Positions 12,190 to 22,769 of a stretch of 64,000 bases of DNA are shown here, piece by piece. This stretch comes from Castor canadensis. Taxonomy: Eukaryota; Chordata; Mammalia; Rodentia; Castoridae. Location of the stretch: positions 93,409,598 to 93,473,597 of the forward strand of contig NC_133405.1 of NCBI RefSeq assembly GCF_047511655.1, written 5' to 3'. The notes under the pieces were generated by a model. It saw only the letters and a program-made list of their open reading frames with translations. It did not search any database and was not told the origin of the DNA. Position numbers and translations under genes: made by a program. Each line of letters begins with the position of its first letter. Positions within the stretch are counted from its first letter, which is position 1.

Positions 12190-12430
12190 TGTGATCACTG
12201 GATTTGACACCTCTCAAATATGGATTTGAGTTTCTGATCCACCAACTACTGGCTGTGTGACTCAGAGCAAGTGACTTCCCCTCTGTGAGCCTCTGTGTCA
12301 CTGCCTCTTAAGTGGGGGTAGCATTAGTGACTATGTTGTGTTTTTGTAAGGATTAAATGAGTTGATACATCTGAAGTATTTAGCACGGTGTCTGGAACAC
12401 AGCAAGGGTTCTGTTGATGCTACCTACACT
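12190..12430 (+). repeat. MIR SINE
   Basis: Clear MIR order: 'ccaactactggctgtgtgac', a central 'cccctctgtgagcctctgtg', then 'gtaaggattaaatgagttga' and a tail 'tagcacggtgtctggaacac'. It lies inside intron B-C. Confidence 0.85.
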
Positions 12431-13017
12431 AGAGTCTACAGATCCTATTCCCTTCACCTCCTAGGTGCGTCCTTCTATGCTAAGTGTTGTCATGGAAAAG
12501 AGAGACAGGAAGAAGCAGCATTCTAACTCCTGTTCTCAGAGGGCTTGGCATGTGGCTAGGAGAGTGACAATATTCTACCTAACAGAGTCAGTGAATAGTC
12601 TGGGACAGGGATATCTGAGTGAGAAGGGTGAGAGTAAGCAACTGAATTGAAGGGAGAGCTTTCCAGAGAATGAGCAGCTAAGGGACAATGAAATATGAAT
12701 AAATAAAGGGGAAATGGGGGACATACTGTCAAAATGGCACAACAGGAGCAAAGTTATGGAGGTGGAATAGCACCTGGGTTATCCCGGGCTGGTAAAAGAC
12801 TAGCTTGGCAGAGACAGAAGGTGAGGGCAAAAAGTAGAGTAGCGAGGAACTGAAGCATGCCAAATCACTGAAAGGCAGCTCTAAAGATCTGGAATCATAA
12901 GGCTCCCAAACTTCAGGGTCCTGAAATCATTGAATCTTCGGTCTTAGGGTCAGGAAGCAGAGAACACACGGATTCAGAGCTCTGCAAACCACAGAGCTTG
13001 AACCTTTTAGACCACTG

Positions 13018-13112
13018 CTGTCCAGAAGAACTTTCCTTTCCCTTTTCCTTTTCTCTCCCTTCTTTCCTTTTTTTGAGACAAAGTCTCACTATGTAGCTCA
13101 CAGTTCTCAAGT
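13018..13112 (-). mobile_element. Pyrimidine tract and reversed B1/Alu-like SINE next to exon C
   Basis: A (C/T)-rich run is followed by 'tttttgagacaaagtctcac' and 'tatgtagctcacagttctc', the start of a reversed B1/Alu-like SINE. It stops about 37 bases before the acceptor of exon C, so it could supply or compete with the branch/pyrimidine signals there. Confidence 0.65.
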
Positions 13113-13149
13113 CTTGTCCCATCTCCTTCACTTCATCTGTACCCCACAG

Positions 13150-13321
13150 ACTAAGAACGCCATGAATGTGATCCTTGGTGACCTGCGAGCCGACGACTCC
13201 TTCAACATCATCTCCTTTTCTGACACAGTTAGTGTTTGGAAAGCTGGAGGCTCCGTCCAGGCCACTATCCAGAACATCCACAGTGCCAAGGACTACCTGA
13301 ACCGCCTGGAAGCTGATGGTT
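13150..13321 (+). CDS. ITIH6: ITIH6 coding exon C (VWA domain core)
   Basis: Fifty-seven codons plus one base. It encodes TKNAMNVILGDLRADDSFNI, then SFSDTVSVWKAGGSVQATI, ending with DYLNRLEADG. This closely follows remembered ITIH6 and is the helix-strand region of the VWA fold. Acceptor is 'gtaccccacag' and donor is T|GTAAGT. The single leftover T joins GG of exon D to give Trp, as expected before the Thr of the metal site. No stop or frameshift is seen. Intron C-D (13322-14057, 736 bp) shows no exon. Confidence 0.95.
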
Positions 13322-14057
13322 GTAAGTGTTAGACCTACTTATCCCGAAGGGCAGGCTGTGGTGATATGGGAATTCCCCAAACCTTTTTTTCAGATCCCCT
13401 TCCTCCTCACTTTTCATGGTGCCTGAAATGTCACTATTGCCTTTTATACAAAAATGTCCCTTCATCCTTGGCTTCCCATCCCATCTACCCTTGCTGCTGG
13501 TGGGAAGAGCGCAGCTGATTCTCCACATATCTTAGGGTGGATTTCTCTTTGGGCCTGACCTTCCTTTTCTTCAATGCCAATGCATGAATTTGCTAAGACT
13601 TTACAAATCAATAAGCTAGATATTTATTTCCGTGCAGTTTTGCAAGCTGTTGCCCTGATTCTGGCTTTTGATCATTCCTCTCTCGGACAATTATTGAAGT
13701 TTCTCCCACCCACCAGATCCTATCACCTCGGCCCTGTCGAATGAAGGTGGTGGTGCCATCCTTGGGTAGCTGTCAATCTGACTAGGGAATGAGAGCCTCC
13801 CCCAACGAAACTAGCAAAGAAAGACAGTCTGAGACAGGGAGTGATAAAAGCCAAGGACATGTGGGCTCCACTGTCAAATCTCTGGGAGGCTGGGGTGGGG
13901 GGTTGAGAAGGATAAAAACAGAAACTGTCTGAGAAACTGTCTGAGATGTGACTGAGCCTGGGAGGTTGGTGAAATATCCAGTGTACGTGCAAATGGTAGT
14001 GGGGAGGGTTGGGAGACGGAGCAGAGAAGGTGGTCTCACTGTCTTCTCCCCAATCAG

Positions 14058-14298
14058 GGACCGACACCAATGCAGCTCTGTTGGCAGCTGCTTCAGTCCT
14101 GAACCACAGCCACCAAGAGACTGGGAATGGCCCTGGTGTGGGGCGGATCCCTCTTATCATGTTCCTGACAGATGGGGAGCCCACAGCTGGTGTGACAACC
14201 CCAAGTGTGATCCTTTCCAATGTCCGGCAAGCGCTGGGCTACAGGGTAGCCCTTTTCAGCTTGGCCTTTGGGGATGATGCGGACTTCCCAATGCAGAG
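14058..14298 (+). CDS. ITIH6: ITIH6 coding exon D (VWA metal site and end of visible gene)
   Basis: After the two bases that finish Trp come 79 codons and two bases. The exon has TDTNAALLAAASVLNHSHQE, with the MIDAS Thr, then IPLIMFLTDGEPTAGVT with the MIDAS Asp, and ends RVALFSLAFGDDADFPMQ. With exon B's DxSxS the full set of metal ligands is present. Acceptor is 'ctccccaatcag'. The donor is taken as AG|GTGCGC at 14299 because it keeps the alignment to ITIH6 up to one Arg; this border is less certain. A repeated block begins only about 12 bases later, so truncation of the exon by rearrangement is an alternative. Confidence 0.88.
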
Positions 14299-14310
14299 GT
14301 GCGCAGAAGT

Positions 14311-14470
14311 CAGAAGTCCCTTTGAAGTTCATTTCTAGGGGCCCTGACTCATTGAAGGACTGAGACTTAACTACAGAATTATAGAATGCTTCCGTTCACC
14401 TGAAACATTAATATGACAGCAGCTGGGCTCCTGAATCATATGTTGAGGCTACATCTGAAAAAACTGTAAG
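14311..14470 (+). repeat. Block repeated from intron B-C, directly after exon D
   Basis: Same-orientation match to 10014-10172, starting at 'gtcagaagtcc'. It begins almost at the exon D donor, which puts a repeat border or duplication junction there. Confidence 0.75.
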
Positions 14471-16930
14471 TCTTAGACCTTATTTAAGAAAAAGTCCATA
14501 GGGAAACCCACAAAGGAGAGATATAACCGCAGATACTGATGATACTTTTACCACTGAGTTCTAAAACTCTTGCCATCCATAATATAGATATTCTGGTTAT
14601 CTATAGCCAGAGAACACTAACACCTCACATTAAACTCTATTGGCCTCACTTTGTTTTACCTGATACATCATGTCTGCTTTCCTCATAAAATTTAAAAGCA
14701 TGCTAAAATGAAAAGAAACCACTGCAATCTGACCTGATAAATGGAGCACTGGCTCCATTCACAGATATGTGAATGACATTGAAATTTTTATAGTAGGGAT
14801 GAAAATAACTGTAATTTATATGTCAAGAGCTCTAATGAAAAGATTGGACCACATTTAAGAAGAAATTGGTAATGTAGCAGAAATATACAAACCCTTGGAA
14901 AACCAAAATAAAATGCTTGAATCAAAACCAGTATTATAGAACTGAATAATGCTTTTGATATGCTTTTCATGATACTGAACATGGCTGAGGAAACAGTGAG
15001 CTCGAAAAATATTAATGTAAACTTTCTAAATGGAAAAATAAAGAGAAAAAAGAATGAAAAATATTACTGCAGAATATCCAACAACTGTGAGTCCATTACA
15101 AAAATTTAACACGTGTGGATTGAGAATAAAAAGAGGAGAAGAAGGAGAGAAAGTAACAAGAAATATTTGAGATACTGTTGAATACAAATTTTCCACAATA
15201 AATGAAACACCCCAAATCACAGGTCCCGGAGTCTCGGAGGACGGGAGTGACGAAATCTTACACATAGATGTGATATTTCCAAACTGCAGTAAAACCAAAG
15301 ACAGAGAGAGTATCTTGAGAAATATTTTAATTATATCAGTCTTCTCTTAAGAAACAAAGGAAGCAGGAAGATATTGCAGTGATATATTTCAGGTGTTAAA
15401 ATAAAAAAAACACATGCCTAAAATTCTGTGTACATCAAAATTATTCTTCCAGTGTAAACGTGAAATAAAGGCTTTCTCAGACCAACAAAATTATCAGAGT
15501 GGTCACTAGAAGACTTGTTTTCAAGAAAGTGAAAGTTCATCAGAAAGGAGGAAAAGATATATCTTAGATAACTTGGATGTACATAAAGACAACTTTATGT
15601 TATCTACAAAAATCCCATTTTAACCCTAAAGACACAGACAGATTAAAAGTGATAAAGATGTACTATGCTAACACAAATCAAGAGAAACCTGGAGAAGTTA
15701 TATTAATTACAAAGTAAACTTTGGAACCAAGAATTTATTTACAAATTATTTTTAAAGTACAGGAAAATGTCAAGAATTGAGTATGCAAGGAAAGAGGCAT
15801 ACGTTTTAGGCATCAATAATAGCTCTTATAGCTGAACATTGAAAAGAAATTATGGAAACTGGAAAGCAACAGAATGAAACTTTAAGGCAATTAGAAAAAA
15901 AGTTACCCAAATTAGTATTCAGCAAAAAGTTCTTCAAAATTAATGTAAAGGCCTGGGAGATGTAGCTCAGTGGTAGAGTACTTGACTAGCATGCACTTGG
16001 CCTTGAATTCGATCCCCAGCACCACAAAAAAGTACAAGAGTGCCATTTTTAGGAAATTTCTGAGAGAATTTATCACCTGCAAATTTATCACCTACGTAAA
16101 ATATAAAACGATGTCCTATATGCTGTTGTAAAATGAAACCAGATGAGTGAATTGAGCTGTAGTAAGGATGTAGATTTCTTAAACACAGACATTTTGAGGC
16201 ACAATATTATTTCCCATGGAATTTATAGCCTGTAGAAGCAAAAGATATTAAGATATTAGTGTAGAGTACATAAAGGAATTAAATGGATTGAATGTTTTTT
16301 TCATTATTTAGGGAGTGGTAATATGATGACTATAGACTATAATAAATAAAGCATGTGTATTGTAATTTTTAGGGGAAACACTAAAGCAATAATCTAAGAA
16401 CAGACAATTAAAATGCAATAAATGAGATAAAATTGAACAGTAGAGTATTAATTAATTCAAAAAGAATGAAGGGAAAGAAGAATAAAGATACAAAGATATA
16501 TGGCACAAATAGAAAAGAATTAATAATATATTAAACTGAACAAAAATAAAACTCACATTTCAATGAAAAGATTTAAAAACAGAGCTTTGTTATGTTTTAA
16601 AAAATAATTGATAGAGCTTAAATGTAAGGACAAAGATAGGCTAAAACAAAATGCTTGCCCGGTCTGCCTTTTTTGCCAGCCCAAATATACTTTGAATCTA
16701 GAATTTTTATGAAAGACAAAAAAAGACTTATAATGATAAAGGGATTGATTTGGTTGTAAGACATTATGCTTATAAATTTGTTTGCTCCCATTAACATAGA
16801 TTTGAAATATATAAAATAAAAATTAGTAGAAATAAAAGGAGAAATGAATAAATTTACAATCATTAGTAGAGATTTAAACCTAATGCTCTCAGTAACTGAT
16901 AAAATAGTGAACAAATACATAAGAGACAAG
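14471..16930 (+). mobile_element. Old L1/HAL1-like relics, plus strand, A-rich
   Basis: The A-rich plus strand includes L1-type phrases: 'cagaccaacaaaattatcag' with 'actagaagacttgttttcaa' near 15480, and 'ctaatgctctcagtaact' near 16880. Both are typical of old L1 or half-L1 ORF DNA in plus orientation. Stops are everywhere. The 14471-14790 part shows nothing I can name. An ID-like SINE interrupts it at 15951-16031. Confidence 0.5.
15951..16031 (+). mobile_element. ID/tRNA-Ala-like SINE
   Basis: It starts 'gcctgggagatgtagctcag' (box A-like), then 'gaattcgatccccagcac' (box B-like), and ends in 'cacaaaaaa'. It is a retroposed tRNA-derived SINE, not a tRNA gene, because it lacks a full cloverleaf and has the A tail. 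Confidence 0.85.
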
Positions 16931-16974
16931 TGATTTGGAAAAAAGTATTTAGCAATTTGACATAAATGACAGTA

Positions 16975-17265
16975 TGGTTTGAACATGGACTGTGCTCCCA
17001 TAAGTTCATGTGTTGAAGGTTTTGTCCCAAGTTGGTGGTGCTATTTTGGGAGGTGCTGGAAACTTTAGGAGTTGGGGGCTAGCTGGAGGAAGTAGGTCAC
17101 TGGAGGGTATGTCCTGGGGCTATATCTTGTCCTGGACCTTTCCTATCTGTCTATTTCTGCTTCCTGGCTGCCATGATGTAAATAGTTCTGTTCCACCATA
17201 CCCTTTCACCATGAGCTCCTGCCTCACCAGAGGCTCACAGCTACAGGGGCCATGAACTGAATTTC
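16975..17265 (+). repeat. LTR-like interspersed repeat relic
   Basis: Starts 'ggtttgaacatggactgtgc' and contains 'ttggtggtgctattttggga', 'ctggaggaagtaggtcactg' and 'gcttcctggctgccatgatg'. The layout is that of an old MaLR-type LTR or similar family; the exact class is uncertain. Confidence 0.45.
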
Positions 17266-17632
17266 ACAGTGACATTGCTGGAATACTACATCAATTATAG
17301 CAGGATGCACATTCTTTTTTATAAGTTTTATTTTTATTTTTAACTGACATGTAACAATTGTACATGTTTTTGGGATACAATGTGCTATTTTGATACATGT
17401 GTACATTTTGTAATAATCAAATTAGGACAATTAGCATATCCATCACTTCCAATATTTACCATTTCTTTGTGGTGAGAATATTCAAAATCCTCTCTTTCAG
17501 CTGTTTGGATTATTGTTATTGCATTGTGTGGATTTTTCATAGATGCCTATCTTCATGTTGTGGAAACTCCCTTTGATTTTTATTTTATTGAATGTTTCTC
17601 TCTCTCTCCTTTCTCTGTCTCTCTGTCTCTCT

Positions 17633-17715
17633 CTTTTGGTAGTACTGGGGTTTGAATTCAGTGCCTCATGCTTGCTAGACAGGTACTCTACCACTTGAGC
17701 CACTTCACCTGCTTA
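17633..17715 (-). mobile_element. ID-like SINE, reverse orientation, with (CT)n flank
   Basis: The plus strand reads 'ttttggtagtactggggttt', then 'actctaccacttgagccact', the reverse of the box B and box A regions of the local ID-like family. A CT-rich run (17597-17635) precedes it. Confidence 0.85.
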
Positions 17716-19938
17716 TTGAGTTTTTAATCATGAAAAGTGTTGAATTTTGTCCAATGCTTTTGTGTCTATTGAGATGACCATGTGATTTTTGCTTTGCATT
17801 CTACTGGTATGATGTATTACACTAGTTGATTTTCAGATATTAGATCAACCTTGCATTTTTGAGATAAACCCCACCTGGCCATGGTATATAATTATTTTTT
17901 ATTTATTACTTGATTTGGTTTGCTAGAATTTTGTTGATGAGTTTCCCATTCATATTCATAAGGGATATAGTCTGTAGTTTTCTTGTGACAGCTTTGATTT
18001 TGGTGTCAGGATTAATACTGGCCTCACAGAATGAGCTGGGTGGTGTTACCTCCAATGCACTTATTTTACCAGTGAAGCTATCTGCACCTGGAATTTTGGG
18101 GGGAGGGATCGGTTTTTCATTACTAATTCAACTCTTGACATGTTCTATGTGTGTTCAGATTGTTTATTTCTTCTTAAATCAGTTTCAGTAGCTTGCATCT
18201 TTTTAGTTATTTATCCATTTCATCTCAGTTATTTAATTTGTTGTCATATAACAATAGTTCATTGTATTCCTTTGCAGTTATCATTTCTGTAAGGTTGGTA
18301 GTAATGTTATCTTTTCTCATTCTAGCAATTATAATCTGGGTAAACCTTTGTCAATTTTGTTGATCTTTTTAAAGAACCAATTTTGTTTCATTGGTTTTTC
18401 TCTGTTATTTCAATAGCCTCTATTTTATTAATTTACATTCTTATAATTAGTGTTTCCTTCCTTCTTGACTTAAGTTTAGTTTATTCTTCTTCAAATGTAT
18501 TAAGGTAGAAGTATGGATTGTTAATTTGAGAACTTTCTTCTTTCTTAATATAGGTACTTACAACTATATTTTTTATTTTAATCACTGCTTAGCTGCATCT
18601 CATTGGTCTTGTTATGTTGTGTCTTAAGTTTTTTTTATCCCATATATAGAAACCTTATTTTGGGATGGCTCTGTTCTCTTTTCCTTCTTTTTATGGTATT
18701 GTTATTATATATTATACCTATTGATATTATAAACTCAGTATATTGTTAAAATGATTACTGTATACATTAAACATTATCTGTTTTATGGCTTGCTTTTCCC
18801 CTAGGCAAAATTTCTGAGCTGGGGCTCTGGAGCAGGATATAGGGACAATGGTTCTCTTTTCTGTGAGCATCCATTTTAGTAGTCAAACACTTAGTATGCA
18901 GTAGTGATGATGATATCTTCAGATCTCCTGACTTGGAATTACCACCTAGTGATCTAGCACAATAATGAACCCAGTACAACTGACCAATGTAAAGTTTTCT
19001 TCCCATCAGCAGGAGCACATGGATAAAGGGAGGCCCTATATTTTGCCCACACTCACCTGGGACTTAACCTCAACAACAGGCAACTGGGGGCAAGATGGGA
19101 ATTTCTCATATCTTGCTCCTTCTGGGAAGAAAGTCCTCTGACTTGGAGTTTGGGGGAAAGGGAGACCTATGTGCTTGGCTATACCAGTTGGGAGTGGAGT
19201 TTCCATCTTGCTGCGCTGGGAGGGATAGACTCTTACTTCTCTTTATTTTTTCTTACCAAATTTTCAAAGATTTTCTTAAATAATGTTTCTTTATTCATTA
19301 TATGCACTTAGGACCATTTCTAGAAACTTTAAATGATTATTTAATTTTTCCTACCAGTTGAATGGATCAAAGGAACTCATTATGCTGTACTTCATTTTCT
19401 TCCTTCAGTTTTGAAATATCTAGGTTTCTGAATGTAGAATTCTGGGTTGGTAGTGTTTTTCTTTTAGCACAAAAATATCAATCAACTCTGACTTACTAAG
19501 TTCTAATGAACAATTTGATGTAACTTATTTTTTATTGTTATGTTATATGTAAATAGCTGCCTTCAAAATTTTCTTTTTGACTGATTTTCAGTAGCAAGTG
19601 ATATGTATATGTGATTTTGTTTGTTTTGTTTGATGTTAGTATTTATTTGCTTTGTATTCTCTGAGATTATTAGATGTTGGGTTTCTTATTTAACTAATCT
19701 TGGAAAATTTTCAGTCATTGTCATTTTTAAATTTTTCTGCCTTATTCTTTATTTCTTCTTGGATTCCAGCACACATGTAATATCATATGATACTATTTTG
19801 TTATTCTTAGATTTCTCTTTTCCCACATTTCTTTCTTTCTTTGTGTTTAAGTTGGGTAATTTCTATTGATGTATCTTTTTCCCTACCTGACCCTGGCTAT
19901 ATTGTGGTTTCGGGGGAGCCTTTCAAAAGTGTTATTTA

Positions 19939-20013
19939 GGGCTGGCTCAAGTGGTATAGCGCCTGCCTAGCAAGTGCAAGACCCAGAGTTCAAACCCCAG
20001 TATATGCCAAAAT
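19939..20013 (+). mobile_element. ID-like SINE
   Basis: Reads 'gggctggctcaagtggtata', 'gcctgcctagcaagtgcaag' and 'gttcaaaccccagtatatgc'. It is nested in the L1 relic. Confidence 0.85.
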
Positions 20014-20519
20014 AGCATTATTTATTTCTATTACCAGTTTTTCATTCCCAGCATTTCCATTTATTTCTTATAGTTTTTTCTGAATTTCCCTCTGGGATCA
20101 TGTATATTATCTACCTTTACCAATGGAGCCTTTAATATACTAATAATTATTTATAATTCCTGGTCTGATAGTTCAATCTGTGTCATATCTGAGACTAGTA
20201 CTGATTCTTGCTTTATCTTGTGCCAGTGTATTGTTTTTTCTTGCTTCTTTGTATGATAATGTTTTTCCACTGAAAGCTAGATGTCTTGCATAGAACAGTA
20301 GAGATTGATGTTAATTGGGGGAGACTATTGAGTCAATCTAGTCAGGGTTTGAACTGGGTTTGTGTTTTGTTGTTGCTATAGTTACTCTCAGTGCACCACA
20401 GGCTTCCATTTCCTCTGGTTTCAACTTGTGTTTAATATAGGGCTGATTTTCTGGAGGGATTTTTCTAAATGTCTGTTCCAGTCTCAGATTTGGGTTTGAG
20501 AAAGAAAGAAAAGAACCGT

Positions 20520-21030
20520 ATCCACCATTCACAGGTAGGCAACATCACTCTCCTGTTAGATAGCAACAGCCTCACAGAATTCTAACCTCAAATATTTTTA
20601 TTCTTAGATCACAGCAAAATGAGACAAAGAAAAGTCAGTTCATAATTTTGCCTGCATATAGATAAAAACAAAGTCTCTGTGCGACCCACAAATTACCAAA
20701 CACTTGCCTCTCTTGGCCAAAAGGAGTGGCTGCAACTTTTAAAAACCAATTTACAACAGTCTCTAGATAAGATTTATTGAGATACCCAATAATAGACTTG
20801 CCCCCCCCCCCGACTTTATGACAATATTCAATCTAGAATTAATCCCTCCCTGCCTCAAATCATTCAACCAAAGCCTAAATCCTATAGTAGGATCTTTCTA
20901 ACACCCTGTTACTGAGATACCTCGTGGGTCCTCATTGTGTGAGGATCCTCATTATGCAATGAGCAATAAACCCAACTTGTTCAAATACAGATGTGTAGTT
21001 GGCTGGAGGGCATTGAAAGAATTAAAGATT
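20520..21030 (+). mobile_element. Solo ERV LTR-like element with polyadenylation signal
   Basis: The right part, 'actgagatacctcgtgggtc', 'gtgtgaggatcctcattatg' and 'gagcaataaacccaactt', has the look of a retroviral LTR R/U5 border with AATAAA at 20965-20970. A run of 14 C lies near 20800. No internal retroviral genes flank it, so it is read as a solo LTR. Borders are approximate. Confidence 0.5.
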
Positions 21031-21101
21031 TACCACGATTCAGATGAAACTCTCACTATCTTGGACCAGGATTCCATGAATTCAGTCATTGTGTGTATCT
21101 T

Positions 21102-21172
21102 TTTTTTTTTAATTTTATTATTCATATGTGCATACAAGGCTTGGGTCATTTCTCCCCCCTGCCCCCACCCCC
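21102..21172 (-). mobile_element. Tiny young L1 3'-end insertion (about 71 bp)
   Basis: A T-rich stretch is followed by 'attattcatatgtgcatac', 'aaggcttgggtcatttctcc' and a C-rich tract, identical in layout to the 3' end of the full-length L1 at 47858. It is bracketed by 13-bp near-copies ttgtgt(g/a)tatctt at 21089-21101 and 21173-21185, which look like a target-site duplication. Confidence 0.85.
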
Positions 21173-21849
21173 TTGTGTATATCTTGTTTCTTTTTGTGCT
21201 CAAGGTGCCACTTAACCTTTGGTTAGGAGGTAAGGTCATCCTGAATTGAGCTCTGAATTGAGCACTGAAGTTATTCAGTGCTGTATTTATTTTGTTCTTA
21301 CAGAAAGTAGATCCCTCTTGGGGATTTCAGTTTTCTGATTAGATTTGCATTTTTCTTTGATGAAATTGTTTTCCATAATTAATCATTTGTTTGCCCAATT
21401 CCTTGTCTGTCTGACTGTTTGTGTGATGTCTTGAATGTTGTTTTTATACAAGAGGAAAAGTCTTTTGAGAGAGGAGGAGCAGAGATCTAACAAGTTACTT
21501 TTCTAGCTATACTTGGGTCTGAGAAGTTTAGGTTTCTTCTTATACAGGTGTTTCTTAAACAAAATTTGCTCTAGTCAACATTTCAAACCTTATAAGGAAT
21601 TTTTCCTCATTCTTCATTTTGTGTCCTTGTGATCTGTTTTTGTTTCATTTCAAGAGGTTTGGCTGGCCTTTGATCAGTAATAATTGGTCTTTGACCAAGA
21701 TCCAGAAATACAATGTCACATAAGCACTATTGTTACAGACATGTTGCAGTTCTCATGAGATCTTTTCAATCTAAAACTGTTTTCTCTTCTAAACTGACAC
21801 CTGTTTCCTTTATTTTTTCTAAATACAGCATGAATCCTATATGCATCCT

Positions 21850-21955
21850 TTTCTGTTTTATTTTTTGTTAGCATATAATAATTGTACAAAGTAAGGGGGT
21901 TCATTATGACACTTCCATACATGTATATAATATACTTTGATTTTACTTACCTAGA
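21850..21955 (-). mobile_element. L1 3'-end fragment
   Basis: 'catataataattgtacaaag' followed by 'catacatgtatataatatac' is a reversed L1 3'-UTR phrase seen also near 22330 and 57900. Confidence 0.55.
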
Positions 21956-22284
21956 ACAATTTCAGTTTGGACTACATGGTTTCTTGGAAATTCTTTTTGA
22001 AATAATAAAAGTGAAATTTATTTGTATGGTACATAAAATAATCTATTATTGCATTTGATCTCCAATTTTCCTAACAAATTATTTTTGTTTCCATGGTCTG
22101 TTGTAAGAACATGTCCAAGTGGATGTCTCTTAACTTACTGTCTATAGGTAATATCTACCTCAATAAACCTTGATGCATAATAGAGACTTTTATTTGTCCT
22201 GTCTTATAGAGAAAGTTGAAATTGAGTAGAGGTGATCTAATGTTTTGTTTTGTGCATTATGGAATGATATATAGGAACATGTTG

Positions 22285-22768
22285 ATTCATCTGTTCCCAT
22301 TTAAAAATTTATTTTATTTTTGAATTAGTAGACATTAATAAAATTAGAGGGGCTCATTGTAATAATTCCATTCATACATACAGTGTACTTTGGACATGCT
22401 CACCCCCTCCATTATGTTTCCATTCTCCATCCCTTCTCCCCTTTTCAAACAGTGTTTGGTGGGTTTCATTATGCTGTCTTCATACACAGACATGTAACAT
22501 ATTTCAATCCTTTTTACCCCTTGTTATCCTTTCCTTTCCCCATCTCTGCTCCTGCTGGTCCCCCCCCCATAGACAGTCCCCTTTTTACATTCATGTCCAA
22601 TCATCATCATTTCAGGTCTAGGTTCCACAAATGAGCGAGAACATGCAATATTTAGCTTTTTGAGCTTGGTTCATCTCGCCCAACACGACAATTTCCCATT
22701 CCATCCATTTTCCTGTAAATCCCATAATTTCATTTCTTTATGGCTGAGTAGTATTCCATGGTATTGGA
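22285..22768 (-). mobile_element. L1 fragment, minus strand (3' UTR and end of ORF2)
   Basis: After an AT-rich start it reads 'ggggctcattgtaataattc', then the reversed ORF2 end 'tttctttatggctgagtagt'. It is cut at about 22768 by the next L1 piece. Confidence 0.7.
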
Positions 22769-22769
22769 A

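Larger units (their letters stand above)
9270..13149 (+). other. ITIH6: ITIH6 intron B-C
   Basis: This 3.88-kb intron contains a segment repeated just after exon D (10014-10172), plus-strand L1 relics, an LTR-like relic, a MIR and a reversed B1-like SINE close to the next acceptor. No exon is seen in it. Confidence 0.85.
17300..20330 (-). mobile_element. Old L1 relic(s), minus strand, with nested SINEs
   Basis: 17310-17480 is an L1 3' end ('gtgctattttgatacatgtg'). 17720-18600 reads as reversed L1 reverse transcriptase DNA ('gtctattgagatgaccatgt'). 19320-20330 resembles the reversed ORF1/linker part. 18750-19300 is more G+C-rich and may be a 5' region. No long frame survives. Probably more than one element is present. 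Confidence 0.6.

Noticed and set aside
15951-16031. tRNA-like box A and box B
   Set aside because: They belong to a tRNA-derived SINE with an A tail and a degenerate cloverleaf, as do similar units at 17633, 19939, 27045 and 44837.
20799-20813. A long C run as a possible functional site
   Set aside because: Simple homopolymer inside an LTR-like relic with nothing else around it.
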